Positions 33,844 through 42,556 of a DNA stretch of 64,000 bases are shown in pieces. The notes under the pieces were generated by a model that saw only the letters and a program-made list of their open reading frames with translations, made no database searches and was not told where the DNA came from. Made by a program: the position numbers and the translations under genes. The DNA is from Nocardioides coralli (GTDB taxonomy: Bacteria; Actinomycetota; Actinomycetes; Propionibacteriales; Nocardioidaceae): NCBI RefSeq assembly GCF_019880385.1, contig NZ_CP082273.1:1922001-1986000 (forward strand), written 5' to 3'. Every line of letters starts with the position of its first letter. Position 1 is the stretch's first letter.

Positions 33844-36198
33844 GTGTCCACTTTTCTTTACCGCTTGGGGGGCGTCGCATTCCGGCGCCGCGGGGTACTC
33901 GTCGTGCTGTGGCTCATCGCCTTGGCCGTCCCCATCGTGGGCGTGGCTGCCAACGGAGTCCAGGTCAGCTCGGAACTGAAGATCGACAACACCCAGGCAC
34001 AGGCTGTCCTGGATCGCGTCGAGCAGGAGCTGCCGTCAGCGTCGGGTGGTCAGGTGAGCGCGGTGTTCGTGGCCTCGGACGGGAGGCTGGACGATCCGGC
34101 GGCCACCGAGGCGGTGACGTCGGCGATCGAGGAGGTCTACGCGCTCGACCTCGTGGCAGAACCTGCGTCGCCGCAGCAAGGCGCCGGTCAGCAGCCGGGC
34201 GGACCCGGCGATGGTGCCGAAGGACAATCAGGGTCGCCTTCCTCAGCCCCGGTCGGCCCCCTGATGGGCCCTGATGGTCGGCCCGTCCCGGGCGTCCTGG
34301 TTGCTGAAGACGGCAAGGTGGCGCTCTTCCAGTTCCAGACGACGGTCCAGCCCACCTCGCTCACCGAGGACGAGATCACGACCATTGTCGACGCGTTGAA
34401 GTCCGTCGAGGACGGAACCAGCATCGAGGCACTTCCGAGTGACTCGCTGAAGGCGTTCGAACCCCCCGTCGGCGTCGGCGAGGTCATCGGGGTGATCGTC
34501 GCGGCCGTCGTTCTGGTGCTGACGCTCGGGTCCCTGGTGGCGGCCGGACTCCCGTTGCTCACCGCCCTGTTCGGGGTCGGGATCGGCGTCGGCGGTGCGT
34601 ATGCCCTGTCCGAGTTCATCACCATGAACTCGGCGACCCCGGTCCTGGGCCTCATGATCGGCCTCGCCGTCGGGATCGACTACGCGCTGTTCATCGTCAA
34701 CCGGCAACGACGGCTCATCCTGGATCATCAGCTCACGGCCGAGGAGGCCGCGGCGAGGGCGGTCGGCACAGCCGGCAGCGCGGTCTTCTTCGCCGGCATG
34801 ACCGTGGTGATCGCCCTGGCGTCGCTGAGCATCATCGGCATCTCGTTCCTGACCGTCATGGCCCTGGTCGCGGCGACCACGGTCATCCTTGCGGTCTTGA
34901 TCGCGTTGACGTTGTTGCCGGCGCTGCTGGGTTTCGTCGGAGAACGCGTCGTGAGTCGTCGGGCCCGCGAGCGTCGGGCTGGGCGCGGCGAGGAGGCGCA
35001 CGGGGTTGCGCACCGCTTCGTACGGCCCGTCGTCGCCGGTCGATGGCTCGTGTCCTTCGGTGTGGTCGGCCTGTTGGTACTTGCGGCCGTGCCCGTGCTC
35101 GACATCCGACTGGGCATCCCCACAGGCGCCACGGCCAACACCGACACCGATGCCAGGAAGAGCTATGAAGCGATCTCCACGTCGTTCGGTGAAGGCTTCA
35201 ACGGTCCCCTGCTGGTGACCGTGGAGCCGAGCGGTTCGGCCCCCCTCGACGCGGAACGCGCCGCAGCTCTGATCGGAGACCTGAGCGCGCAGGACGACAT
35301 CGCCACCGTGGCACCCGTCGGGGCCACCCCGGACGGACAGTTCCAGGTGCTGAGCGTCATCCCGGAGTCCGGACCCGACGAGACCGCGACCACGGACCTC
35401 GTGCGAGACCTCCGGTCCCCAGACAGTGCGGTAGCCAGCACCAACGACGTCACACTGGGCGTCACCGGTCTGACCGCGATCAACATCGACATGTCGGAGA
35501 AGCTGTCCGACGCACTACCTCTGTACCTCGCGCTGATCATCGTGCTGTCCATGGTCGTGCTGACGCTGGTGTTCCGGTCCCTCGTCGTCCCCGTGATGGC
35601 CACCCTGGGATTCGTGCTCTCGATCCTCGCGACGTTCGGCGCCACCACCGCGGTGTTCCAGTGGGGCTGGGGCAAGGAGCTGTTCGGGTTCGACACCGGG
35701 GGCCCGCTGGTCAGCTTCATGCCGATCATGGTGACCGGCATCCTCTACGGCCTGGCCATGGACTACCAGGTGTTCCTGGTGTCCTCCATGCGGGAGGCCT
35801 ACGTGCACGGGCGCCACGGGCGGGACGCGGTCATCTACGGGTTCGACCAGGCCAGCCGCGTCGTGGTCGCAGCTGCGATCATCATGATCGCCGTCTTCTC
35901 GGGCTTCATCTTCAGCCACGACGTGATGATCAAGCAGATCGGCTTCGCTCTGGCCATCGGCGTGTTGATCGACGCATTCGTGGTCCGCGTCACCCTGATC
36001 CCCGCCGCGATGGCCGTCTTCGGCGATCGCGCCTGGTGGTTGCCGCGATGGCTCGACCGGCTGCTACCCGACCTCGACGTCGAGGGAGACAAGCTGGCCG
36101 ATCGGCTCCACGTGGAGAGCGGGCAGACGGCAGAGGCGGCGGACACGTCGGTGAGCGCTGGAGTGTCGCCTCGCGCCGGGAAGGACAGCCGGGACTGA
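33844..36198 (+). CDS. MMPL-family RND transporter
   Basis: A 784-residue inner-membrane exporter of the MMPL/RND type. One N-terminal helix (GVLVVLWLIALAVPIVGVA) is followed by a first periplasmic domain with a Gly/Pro/Gln-rich insert (around residues 110-140), two blocks of transmembrane helices (GVIVAAVVLVLTLGSLVA and ILYGLAMDYQVFLVSSMRE) and a second periplasmic domain. MMPL exporters move lipids or drugs. The GTG at 33844 is used, as it gives a full first helix. Its stop shares a base with the downstream thioesterase start (TGATG), suggesting lipid-linked export. Confidence 0.92.
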   Translation: MSTFLYRLGGVAFRRRGVLVVLWLIALAVPIVGVAANGVQVSSELKIDNTQAQAVLDRVEQELPSASGGQVSAVFVASDGRLDDPAATEAVTSAIEEVYALDLVAEPASPQQGAGQQPGGPGDGAEGQSGSPSSAPVGPLMGPDGRPVPGVLVAEDGKVALFQFQTTVQPTSLTEDEITTIVDALKSVEDGTSIEALPSDSLKAFEPPVGVGEVIGVIVAAVVLVLTLGSLVAAGLPLLTALFGVGIGVGGAYALSEFITMNSATPVLGLMIGLAVGIDYALFIVNRQRRLILDHQLTAEEAAARAVGTAGSAVFFAGMTVVIALASLSIIGISFLTVMALVAATTVILAVLIALTLLPALLGFVGERVVSRRARERRAGRGEEAHGVAHRFVRPVVAGRWLVSFGVVGLLVLAAVPVLDIRLGIPTGATANTDTDARKSYEAISTSFGEGFNGPLLVTVEPSGSAPLDAERAAALIGDLSAQDDIATVAPVGATPDGQFQVLSVIPESGPDETATTDLVRDLRSPDSAVASTNDVTLGVTGLTAINIDMSEKLSDALPLYLALIIVLSMVVLTLVFRSLVVPVMATLGFVLSILATFGATTAVFQWGWGKELFGFDTGGPLVSFMPIMVTGILYGLAMDYQVFLVSSMREAYVHGRHGRDAVIYGFDQASRVVVAAAIIMIAVFSGFIFSHDVMIKQIGFALAIGVLIDAFVVRVTLIPAAMAVFGDRAWWLPRWLDRLLPDLDVEGDKLADRLHVESGQTAEAADTSVSAGVSPRAGKDSRD

Positions 36199-36731
36199 TG
36201 CCGGCACACGATGAAGCCCCAGAGCGGACGGGCAAGGGCGATCGAGTCGACCTCGAGGAGATGACCCAGCGTCTGAGCCAGCTGAGGCAGACGCCGCTGG
36301 CCGACGGCCCGCTCCCACCCCACCACCCGCAGTGCCTGGGATGTGGGCCGGACAACCCGCACGGCCACCAACTGCACGCTCGGCGCTCCGGGGACCACAT
36401 CGTCGCCGAGCACATCTTCGACACGCGACACGTCGGCGCCCCCGGCATCGCGCACGGCGGCGCCGTCGCCACCGTGTTCGACGACCTGTTCGGCTTCACC
36501 CTCTACCTGGTCGGCGAACCCGCCGTCACGCGCAGGCTCACAGTCAACTACTCCCGTCCCGTGCTGCTCGGCATTGAGTACGCCCTGAAGGCCTGGGTGG
36601 TCACGCGGAACGGACGCGCAGTCGAACTCTCAGCACACCTGCGCCCAGTCGACGAGGAGCGCCCCGTTGCGCGGGCCGACGCCGAATTCGCCATCGTCGG
36701 GCTGGAGCACTTCGTCCAAGCCGGGAACTAG
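36198..36731 (+). CDS. PaaI-type hotdog thioesterase
   Basis: A 177-residue hotdog-fold protein. The motif GAPGIAHGGAVATVFDDLFGF is the PaaI-type active-site helix with the conserved Gly-Gly and Asp. Before it a Cys-X2-Cys motif (QCLGCGPDNPHG) is present. It should hydrolyse an acyl-CoA thioester. It is coupled to the MMPL gene by a TGATG overlap, so the exporter and thioesterase may act on the same acyl group. A paralogue with the same layout is at 47236. Confidence 0.85.
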   Translation: MPAHDEAPERTGKGDRVDLEEMTQRLSQLRQTPLADGPLPPHHPQCLGCGPDNPHGHQLHARRSGDHIVAEHIFDTRHVGAPGIAHGGAVATVFDDLFGFTLYLVGEPAVTRRLTVNYSRPVLLGIEYALKAWVVTRNGRAVELSAHLRPVDEERPVARADAEFAIVGLEHFVQAGN

Positions 36732-36788
36732 AGCCCGGAGACCCATGTCGCCTGCCCGGCCCACCGCGGCGCCACCGTGCAACCCTCA

Positions 36789-36803
36789 TTGCCCATCAGG
36801 CAT
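36789..36803. promoter_or_regulatory. TGCCC-N3-(A/G)GGCA operator before MarR gene
   Basis: TTGCCC-ATC-AGGCAT, a near copy of the sites at 33782 and 40510 with one arm mismatch. It lies 44 bp before the regulator start at 36847, so autoregulation is likely. Confidence 0.6.
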
Positions 36804-36846
36804 CTAAAGTGTGTATGCGGAACAGGACCACTCACGGGGGCAACCC

Positions 36847-37380
36847 ATGACCCACCCGGAGCAGCAGGCGCAGCCAGGTGACTTCGAGCCGACCAACCCG
36901 CCGACAGACCTGCCGACCCAGCCGTCGGTCGAGCAGCGACTGGTGGAACGGTGCGCCCGGATGTTCCATCAGACTGGCCTCTCCCTGATGGCCGGACGGG
37001 TCCTCGCCTTTACCATGCTCGACGACGCCGGGGCGCACACCGCACAGGAGTTCGCCCTCGGGCTGGGTGTCAGCACGTCAGCCGTTTCGGGTGCCGTGCG
37101 CGAACTGGAGCGGCTGGGACTGTTGGAGAGGTCGCGAGCATCCGGGGTCCGCGCCGTCCAGTACACCCCGCGCGTGGTTCGGGAGGACGTATGGGTTCGC
37201 CTGCTGGCCGCGCAGACAGACCGTCTGCGACTGGCTCACGAGCAGGCACTGGCCTTCGGCACCCGGGCCCTCGGGCACGACCATCGGATGCTGCGCAGGC
37301 TCGGGGAGGCCGGAGTCCCTCTTGCCCGTCACAACTATCAGGTCGCCCACCTAGATCTGCCAGCCACGTCAAGGAAATGA
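36847..37380 (+). CDS. MarR/GbsR-family transcriptional regulator
   Basis: A 177-residue regulator. A Pro/Gln/Thr-rich N-terminus precedes a MarR-type winged helix (MAGRVLAFTMLDDAGAHTAQEFALGLGVSTSAVSGAVRELERLGLLERSRASG-type region at about 45-110). The C-terminus forms a helical dimer arm. The ATG at 36847 follows a GGGGG ribosome-like run. A GTG at 36811 is an alternative. The TGCCC-N3-GGGCA sites at 33782, 36789 and 40510 are the proposed targets, giving control of MMPL export, itself and DHA2 efflux. Confidence 0.85.
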   Translation: MTHPEQQAQPGDFEPTNPPTDLPTQPSVEQRLVERCARMFHQTGLSLMAGRVLAFTMLDDAGAHTAQEFALGLGVSTSAVSGAVRELERLGLLERSRASGVRAVQYTPRVVREDVWVRLLAAQTDRLRLAHEQALAFGTRALGHDHRMLRRLGEAGVPLARHNYQVAHLDLPATSRK

Positions 37381-37383
37381 TCC

Positions 37384-38034
37384 GTGAGCAGACCGCCGGC
37401 GGGTAGACGTCCTGGCCGTCCGGACACGCGCCAGCAGATCGTGAGCGCTGCCACCACCGCTTTTGCCGCCGACGGCTACTCCAACTCCTCGATGCGCGGG
37501 ATCGCGGCACGCGCGGGCGTCGACCCAGCGTTGCTCCACCACTACTTCGGCAGCAAGCGACTGCTCTTCGAGGCAGTCATCCAGCCGGCGTATGCCATCC
37601 GGGAGCGCTTGGTGGCGATGGCCGACCGCGGGGCCAGCGTCGAGGACCTGTTGGAGGTCCTGCTGTCCTCGTGCGAGGACCCCACCGTCGGTCCAGCCGT
37701 CATGGCGGCCGCCCGGAGCGTCTCTGACTCCAAGGCACCATCGTGTGAGGCCATCCCACGTCACCGCACACCTCACCCCGCGTGCGCACCCCCAGAAACG
37801 TCAGCATCGTCACGACCCGACCACCAGCACGAGCCCACCGACTCCGACCACGCGCTGCGTCGCAGCCTGCTCGCCGCCGATGTCCTCGGGCTCGTCCTGG
37901 CACGGTACGTCCTGCGAGTCGATCCGCTGGCCACCGCGCCGCATGATGAGGTCATCAGCGCGTTCGCACCGGTCCTCGCCGACCACCTGTGCGACCGCCG
38001 GTCCCCACGCCCCAGTGCGTCGCTCACGGAGTGA
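37384..38034 (+). CDS. TetR-family regulator with unusual middle
   Basis: A 216-residue TetR-type regulator. The DNA-binding domain is normal (GRRPGRPDTRQQIVSAAT, then MRGIAARAGVDPALLHHYFGSKRLLFEAVI). The sensing domain begins normally, but residues about 115-160 are a Pro/Ser/His-rich stretch (SDSKAPSCEAIPRHRTPHP onward) not expected of a helix bundle. The final helices (LRRSLLAADVLGLVLARYVLRVDP) look normal again. Compensating frameshifts or an insertion could explain this. The GTG at 37384 is three bases after the MarR stop, so the two are co-transcribed. Confidence 0.75.
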   Translation: MSRPPAGRRPGRPDTRQQIVSAATTAFAADGYSNSSMRGIAARAGVDPALLHHYFGSKRLLFEAVIQPAYAIRERLVAMADRGASVEDLLEVLLSSCEDPTVGPAVMAAARSVSDSKAPSCEAIPRHRTPHPACAPPETSASSRPDHQHEPTDSDHALRRSLLAADVLGLVLARYVLRVDPLATAPHDEVISAFAPVLADHLCDRRSPRPSASLTE

Positions 38035-38245
38035 GATGCGGTGGCGAGCACGAGGTGTCTCGGAGGGCCACGGCGCAGTTCACCGTTCCCTGGGTTCTCG
38101 CGCCACCTGAGGACCAGGGCTGTCGTTAGTGTGTGTCCCTCACGGCCCAGGGCAGGAGCGAGCGCGCCGGTCTCTGCCGTCACCGTCGCGGGCCACGCCG
38201 TGACACAGGCCGAATAGTTGAGACATGGGTACTTCAGGAGGGGTC

Positions 38246-38842
38246 ATGCTGGGGGTCCGCGAGACCAGGCGGCTCGAGACTGAACGACGTCTGTCGCAAG
38301 CCGCGTTCGACTTGGCTGTTGAGCGCGGGGTTGACGGATTCACGATCGATGACGTCGTAGCGGCCGCGGGGTACTCGCGGCGAACCTTCGCGAATCACTT
38401 CTCGTGCAAGGAGGAGGCGGTTGCGGCCTCCGTTCTGCAGTACGACACCGACGCCCAGGGGGTCCTCGACGCGCTCGACCCCTCTACCCCGGTGGTCGAG
38501 GCCCTACACGCGGTGATGGCCCAACAGTTCACCGCAGACATGCTCGAGAAGCTGCGGGCGGTCTACCGGCTCTCGTCCGATTACCCCTCGGTGAGACCGT
38601 ACGTGCTGGCCACGCTGGAGGAACTGCGTCACCGTGCGCTTCGCGCCCTGAGCATCTGGACCGACGACCAACGTCCCACGCTCTACCTGCCCCTACTGTT
38701 CGGTGCTGTCTACGGTGCCGCCTCCGCGGTCCTGGAGGGCCAGGTCGACGTCGCGCTCACCAGCGGTGAGGACCGCTCGGACGCCATGGCCTACGAGGAC
38801 TTCGTGGACCTGGTCTTCGCGTACGTGAAGACAGGATTCTGA
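38246..38842 (+). CDS. TetR-family regulator
   Basis: A 198-residue TetR-type repressor with the helix-turn-helix (VDGFTIDDVVAAAGYSRRTFANHFSCKEEAVAASV) and a helical ligand-binding domain. The ATG at 38246 is chosen over 38225 because AGGAGGGG lies just upstream. It is convergent with the DHA2 efflux gene, only 46 bp away, and may regulate it or neighbours. The ligand is not predictable. Confidence 0.85.
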   Translation: MLGVRETRRLETERRLSQAAFDLAVERGVDGFTIDDVVAAAGYSRRTFANHFSCKEEAVAASVLQYDTDAQGVLDALDPSTPVVEALHAVMAQQFTADMLEKLRAVYRLSSDYPSVRPYVLATLEELRHRALRALSIWTDDQRPTLYLPLLFGAVYGAASAVLEGQVDVALTSGEDRSDAMAYEDFVDLVFAYVKTGF

Positions 38843-38888
38843 ACCTGCTCGTGGGCCCTGCCAGCCACTCGCTACCGGACCCGGGGAC

Positions 38889-40469
38889 TCAGGCGGCCCT
38901 CAACGGCTCGCGTTCTCCCTGCTCCGCTCGGTCGCGTCGTCCCTGCGAGCCTTCGGGTGGTGTGAGCATGGCGCACACCACCGCACCGACGGCCATCACC
39001 GCCGCGGCCAGCCATAGTGCCGCTCCGTATCCATCGGAGAAGGAGCTGAGGGCGGCCGAGGCCAGAGCCTGTCCGTCGGCGCCGAGGCGGGTCGACACCT
39101 CGAGAGCCTGGGTGACGCCGTCGCGTGCGGCGGCTGCCGCCGGGGCAGGCAGCGCCGCGGTCGCCGGTGACAGGCGGTCCTCGTAGACGGCCAGCAGCAC
39201 GGAGGCCGCGATGGCACCGCCAAGCGCTCCGCCGACCTCGCGGGTGACGTCGTTGACCGCGGCTGACAGGGTCCGTCGGTCCTCGGGGAGTCCGTCGATG
39301 ATGAGGCTGGTGCCCGGTGTGATCGCCAGCCCGAACGCTGCGCCGAACAGGACGAGCGTCCCTGCGAACACCCACATCGGCTGCTCGCCGTCCGCCTGAA
39401 TGGCGAACTGCGCGTAGCAGACTGCCATCAGCGCCATGCCGCTCGTAGCGACCCGGCGTACGCCGAGACGCGACAGGAGCGCTGGCCCAAATCTGGATGC
39501 GGGAGCGATGCCGACAGCCATGGGCAGCAACCACAGGGCGGACTCGAGTGGGCTCAGGCTCCTCACGTATTGCAGCCACTGCGGCGCCAGGAAGAAGAAG
39601 CCGAACGCCGCGAAGAACTGCACGAAGATCAGCAGGCTCCCCGCCGAGACGCCGCGCCCACGGAACAGTCGGACATCGAGCATCGGCGACTGGCTGCGGA
39701 GCTCGTGAACCACAAAGGCGATCAGGAGCAGTGCCCCCAGCACAAGGCCACCCACCGTGGCGATGTCGGTCCACCCACGCTCGGGGCCCTCGATGACCCC
39801 ATAGACCACCCCGCCGAGTCCAGCCGCCGAGAGCAGCCCTCCGAGCGGATCCTGCGCCAGTCCGACGTTGCGCGACACAGGCGCGACCAGGAACGACGCC
39901 AGGGCGGCAGCGAGTCCGGCCGCGCCGTACACCAGTTGCACGCTGGACCAGGAGAATGCCTCCAGCAGCACGCCGGCGACCACGATGCCGAGCATCGCGC
40001 CGGCACCCGACACCCCCGCCCAGACGGACACCGCCATGGCGCGGCGCTCCGCGGGGAACGCGTCCACCAGCACCGAGAGGGTCGCAGGCATCACCGCCGC
40101 CGCGCCCACCCCGGCCAGTCCACGCAGGAGGATGATCACGGTGGGATCCTCGACGAGGCTGGAGCTCAAGCTGGCCACACCGAAGACGACCAGCCCGCCA
40201 ACGAGGAACAGCCGCCGGCCGTACCGGTCCGCAGCAAAACCAACCGGCAGCAGCATCCCGGCAAAGACGAGGGCGTAGGAGTTGACCACCCACGTCAGCT
40301 CTGTCTGCGTGGCCCCGGTGCGTTGCGCGAGATCCGGCAGCGCCAGCGAGAGAGACGACGCGGCCCCGATCACCAGAGCAAGGCCGAGACACATCACCGT
40401 GAGCAGGACGCCCAGGTGCGCGCCCGCGTGAGCCTCATCCCGCGACCGGCGTTCGTCCCAATTCGCCAT
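38889..40469 (-). CDS. DHA2-type MFS drug exporter
   Basis: A 526-residue major facilitator with 14 predicted transmembrane segments. Motifs for the DHA2 group are visible (LPDLAQRTGATQTELTWVVNSYAL, LLPVGFAADRYGRRLFLVGG and the antiporter motif GLAGVGAAAVMPATLSVL). It should export hydrophobic compounds with protons. The ATG at 40469 has AAAGGACC upstream, better than upstream in-frame extension. TGCCC-N3-GGGCA sits 41 bp upstream of the start, so the MarR regulator at 36847 is a likely repressor. Confidence 0.9.
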   Translation of the reverse strand: MANWDERRSRDEAHAGAHLGVLLTVMCLGLALVIGAASSLSLALPDLAQRTGATQTELTWVVNSYALVFAGMLLPVGFAADRYGRRLFLVGGLVVFGVASLSSSLVEDPTVIILLRGLAGVGAAAVMPATLSVLVDAFPAERRAMAVSVWAGVSGAGAMLGIVVAGVLLEAFSWSSVQLVYGAAGLAAALASFLVAPVSRNVGLAQDPLGGLLSAAGLGGVVYGVIEGPERGWTDIATVGGLVLGALLLIAFVVHELRSQSPMLDVRLFRGRGVSAGSLLIFVQFFAAFGFFFLAPQWLQYVRSLSPLESALWLLPMAVGIAPASRFGPALLSRLGVRRVATSGMALMAVCYAQFAIQADGEQPMWVFAGTLVLFGAAFGLAITPGTSLIIDGLPEDRRTLSAAVNDVTREVGGALGGAIAASVLLAVYEDRLSPATAALPAPAAAAARDGVTQALEVSTRLGADGQALASAALSSFSDGYGAALWLAAAVMAVGAVVCAMLTPPEGSQGRRDRAEQGEREPLRAA

Positions 40470-40509
40470 GATCCAGGTCCTTTCAGTCCGCCGGCCGGGG
40501 TACACTTCC

Positions 40510-40522
40510 TGCCCATCGGGCA
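40510..40522. promoter_or_regulatory. TGCCC-N3-GGGCA operator before DHA2 efflux gene
   Basis: TGCCC-ATC-GGGCA, perfect arms, 41 bp upstream of the MFS start. Third copy of the motif seen at 33782 and 36789. Confidence 0.65.
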
Positions 40523-40532
40523 TTCTACACAG

Positions 40533-40558
40533 ATACCTACACAAGACTGTTTAGGTAT
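40533..40558. promoter_or_regulatory. MerR-type dyad before MerR-DICT gene
   Basis: ATACCTA-N12-TAGGTAT, perfect 7-bp arms with partial continuation (CACA/TGTT) inward, 31 bp before the MerR start. It fits the promoter-spanning dyads bound by MerR-family activators. The adjacent TGCCC site belongs to the divergent MFS gene. Confidence 0.55.
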
Positions 40559-40588
40559 GTAGGGGCGGGCGACGACGAGAGGCCTTCG

Positions 40589-41452
40589 GTGCAGGATGAG
40601 GAAGACGGCGACGACACCCTGTCGATCGGGCAGTTGGCCGCACAAGCCGGTGTCACACCCCAGCTGATCCGGACCTGGGAGTCGCGCTTCGGCTTCCCCC
40701 ACCCGCGACGCCTGGCCAGCGGTCACCGCCGCTACGCGCGCGCCGACATCGCCGCCGTCCGCGCGGTGCTCGAGGCCCGGAGCCGGGGCGTCGACCTGCA
40801 AACGGCCGTTCACAGCGCCACGACGCGCGCCACGGCCGCCGTCCGAGGTTCCCTGTTCGCCGGCTTCGCTGCAGGGCACGGCCTGCAGCGGTACCGGCTG
40901 CACAAGTCGACCCTCCTGGCGATGTCGTGGGCCATCGAGGACGAGGTCCTGGCGGGCGCCCAGCGCGGGCTCTTGATCGGGACCTTCCAAGAGGTCCGCC
41001 ACTTCCGCGCATCACGGGCGCGGTGGCACGACCTGGCGGCGGCGTCCGAGCACGCGCTCGCGATGGCGGACTTCTCCCGCCACGACGACGATGCGGTCCC
41101 TGCCGAGGTCGCGCTTCCCCGCCACTACCCACTGCTGCGCGAGTGGGCGCTGTTGCACGAGTCTCCTTCGCTCACGGTGGCGCTCGTAGCTCGTGAGGCT
41201 GCCGGCCAGGGCCAGGTCCGCGACGCAGACCGCGTGTTCGAGGCCGCGTGGAGCTTCGACGGAGCCGTGGTTCGAGAGTGCCTGACGAACTGCATCGCCA
41301 TCGCCTCACACCTCGGCTCACACGCGGCGCTACGCCTCGGCTCCGCGTTGGAGCAACAGCCGCTGCCTCCCTCGACGTCTGTGGTAGTGGCGCACCAGAT
41401 CTTCAGTCGCGCCATCGAGTTCATGGACCAGGCCTCGCAGCAGCGCCCCTGA
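40589..41452 (+). CDS. MerR-type regulator with DICT sensory domain
   Basis: A 287-residue protein. Residues about 10-75 form a MerR helix-turn-helix (LSIGQLAAQAGVTPQLIRTWESRFGF then GHRRYARADIAAVRAVLEA). The rest matches a DICT sensory domain (HKSTLLAMSWAIEDEVLAG, FQEVRHFRASRARWHDLA, FDGAVVRECLTNCIAIASHLG). DICT domains are linked to light or stress sensing in actinobacteria. The GTG at 40589 has GAGAGG upstream. It is divergent from the DHA2 exporter with an ATACCTA-type dyad between. The signal is unknown. Confidence 0.85.
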   Translation: MQDEEDGDDTLSIGQLAAQAGVTPQLIRTWESRFGFPHPRRLASGHRRYARADIAAVRAVLEARSRGVDLQTAVHSATTRATAAVRGSLFAGFAAGHGLQRYRLHKSTLLAMSWAIEDEVLAGAQRGLLIGTFQEVRHFRASRARWHDLAAASEHALAMADFSRHDDDAVPAEVALPRHYPLLREWALLHESPSLTVALVAREAAGQGQVRDADRVFEAAWSFDGAVVRECLTNCIAIASHLGSHAALRLGSALEQQPLPPSTSVVVAHQIFSRAIEFMDQASQQRP

Positions 41453-41526
41453 CGGTCCTTCCGGTGCTGTGCCACCGAACCTCACCGGCGCGCAGACGAG
41501 ATCCGTCCAGCGTTGCGCCGCGATCG

Positions 41527-41847
41527 TCATCCAGGCGAGCCAGAACTCGCCTGATGCTCCAAGAACTCCTCGATCTGTCGCACACCGCGCCGAGCTTCGC
41601 GGCGCACATGGTCCCGAGGCTGGCGTCGCCGGACCGGGGGACCGTTCGACTGCCACTGACGCAGCGCCTCGGCCGCAGCGACTCCGCCGCACCACACAGT
41701 TCCCATGGCGATGAAGCCACCGACACACCACCACATGATGTAGCGCAGGACATCGCCGAGATAGCCGTTAAGCAGACTCCAGGCCATCGAGCTGTCGTGC
41801 ACCCCACCCACCTCCCCTTCGGCAGTTTCGGAGGCCGTGTCGATCAA
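41527..41847 (-). CDS. small membrane protein of unknown function
   Basis: A 106-residue protein with one or two hydrophobic segments (YLGDVLRYIMWWCVGGFIAMGTVWCGGVAAAEAL) and a basic, charged C-terminus (RRRQPRDHVRREARRGVRQIEEFLEH). Start chosen as TTG at 41847, because GAGGAGAGAA lies just upstream. A longer form from an ATG at about 41883 would run through the palindrome and is less likely. I do not recognise a family. It is divergent from the TetR gene at 41909, and the ATACATGC palindrome between them suggests it is the TetR target. Confidence 0.5.
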   Translation of the reverse strand: MIDTASETAEGEVGGVHDSSMAWSLLNGYLGDVLRYIMWWCVGGFIAMGTVWCGGVAAAEALRQWQSNGPPVRRRQPRDHVRREARRGVRQIEEFLEHQASSGSPG

Positions 41848-41865
41848 ATTCTCTCCTCGTCCAAG

Positions 41866-41887
41866 ATACATGCAGTCATGCATGTAT
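41866..41887. promoter_or_regulatory. 22-bp palindromic operator between small membrane gene and TetR gene
   Basis: ATACATGC-N6-GCATGTAT, perfect 8-bp arms. It lies 22 bp from the TetR start and 19 bp from the membrane-protein start. Most likely bound by the TetR at 41909. Confidence 0.7.
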
Positions 41888-41908
41888 GTCACTACGTAGG
41901 ATGCCTTT

Positions 41909-42556
41909 GTGCCGACAGCAGCCTCCCGACAGGACCTTCGCTCCGCCGCCACCCGGCGGACCCTGCTGGACGCAACCGTTGCCTGCCTGGTCGAGGACGG
42001 CTACGTCGGGACGACTGGTCCAGCCATCGCCCGGCGTGCGGGTCTCTCCCGCGGGGCCCAGCTCCACCACTTCGGCACCCGCGACCAGATGGTGGTGGCC
42101 GCCGTGGAACACCTGGGACAGCTGCGTCTTGCGGAGGTGAGAGCGAGTCTTGAAGAACTGCAGGCCGACGACCGAGGAGCCTCCGAAACGGGTGTGGTCG
42201 CGCTGGAGCTGCTGGCGGCAGCACTCTCCGGGCCCTTGTACGCGGCGACGCTCGAGCTCTGGGTCGCTGCCCGCTCCCACGAGTCCCTGAGGTCAGAACT
42301 CGTACCGGCTGAACGGCGGGTCAGGGCCGAACTCGAGAGTGTGTGCCGGGACTTCGTCACCCAGGACCCACGCAATATCCAGGCGACTCTCGACCTCCTG
42401 CTGGGCCAGGGAGTCTCAGGGCTCTTCGAGGACGACCACACGTCCCGCAAGAGCGCCCGAGAACACTGGCACTCGCTGCTGACCAAGCATGACGAGACGC
42501 CCGCCACATCAACCGGCGAGGCGCCCAACACTCCCACCCCGGCGAGCCCCCGATGA
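41909..42556 (+). CDS. TetR-family regulator
   Basis: A 215-residue TetR-type repressor. The helix-turn-helix is VACLVEDGYVGTTGPAIARRAGLSRGAQLHHFGTRDQM-like (about 25-65), followed by a helical sensing domain. The GTG at 41909 is six bases after TAGGAT (41897-41902) without a ribosome site, so leaderless. Its stop overlaps the next gene (ATGA), so the DinB-like protein at 42553 is co-translated. The palindrome at 41866 is the expected autoregulatory operator. Ligand unknown. Confidence 0.85.
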   Translation: MPTAASRQDLRSAATRRTLLDATVACLVEDGYVGTTGPAIARRAGLSRGAQLHHFGTRDQMVVAAVEHLGQLRLAEVRASLEELQADDRGASETGVVALELLAAALSGPLYAATLELWVAARSHESLRSELVPAERRVRAELESVCRDFVTQDPRNIQATLDLLLGQGVSGLFEDDHTSRKSAREHWHSLLTKHDETPATSTGEAPNTPTPASPR

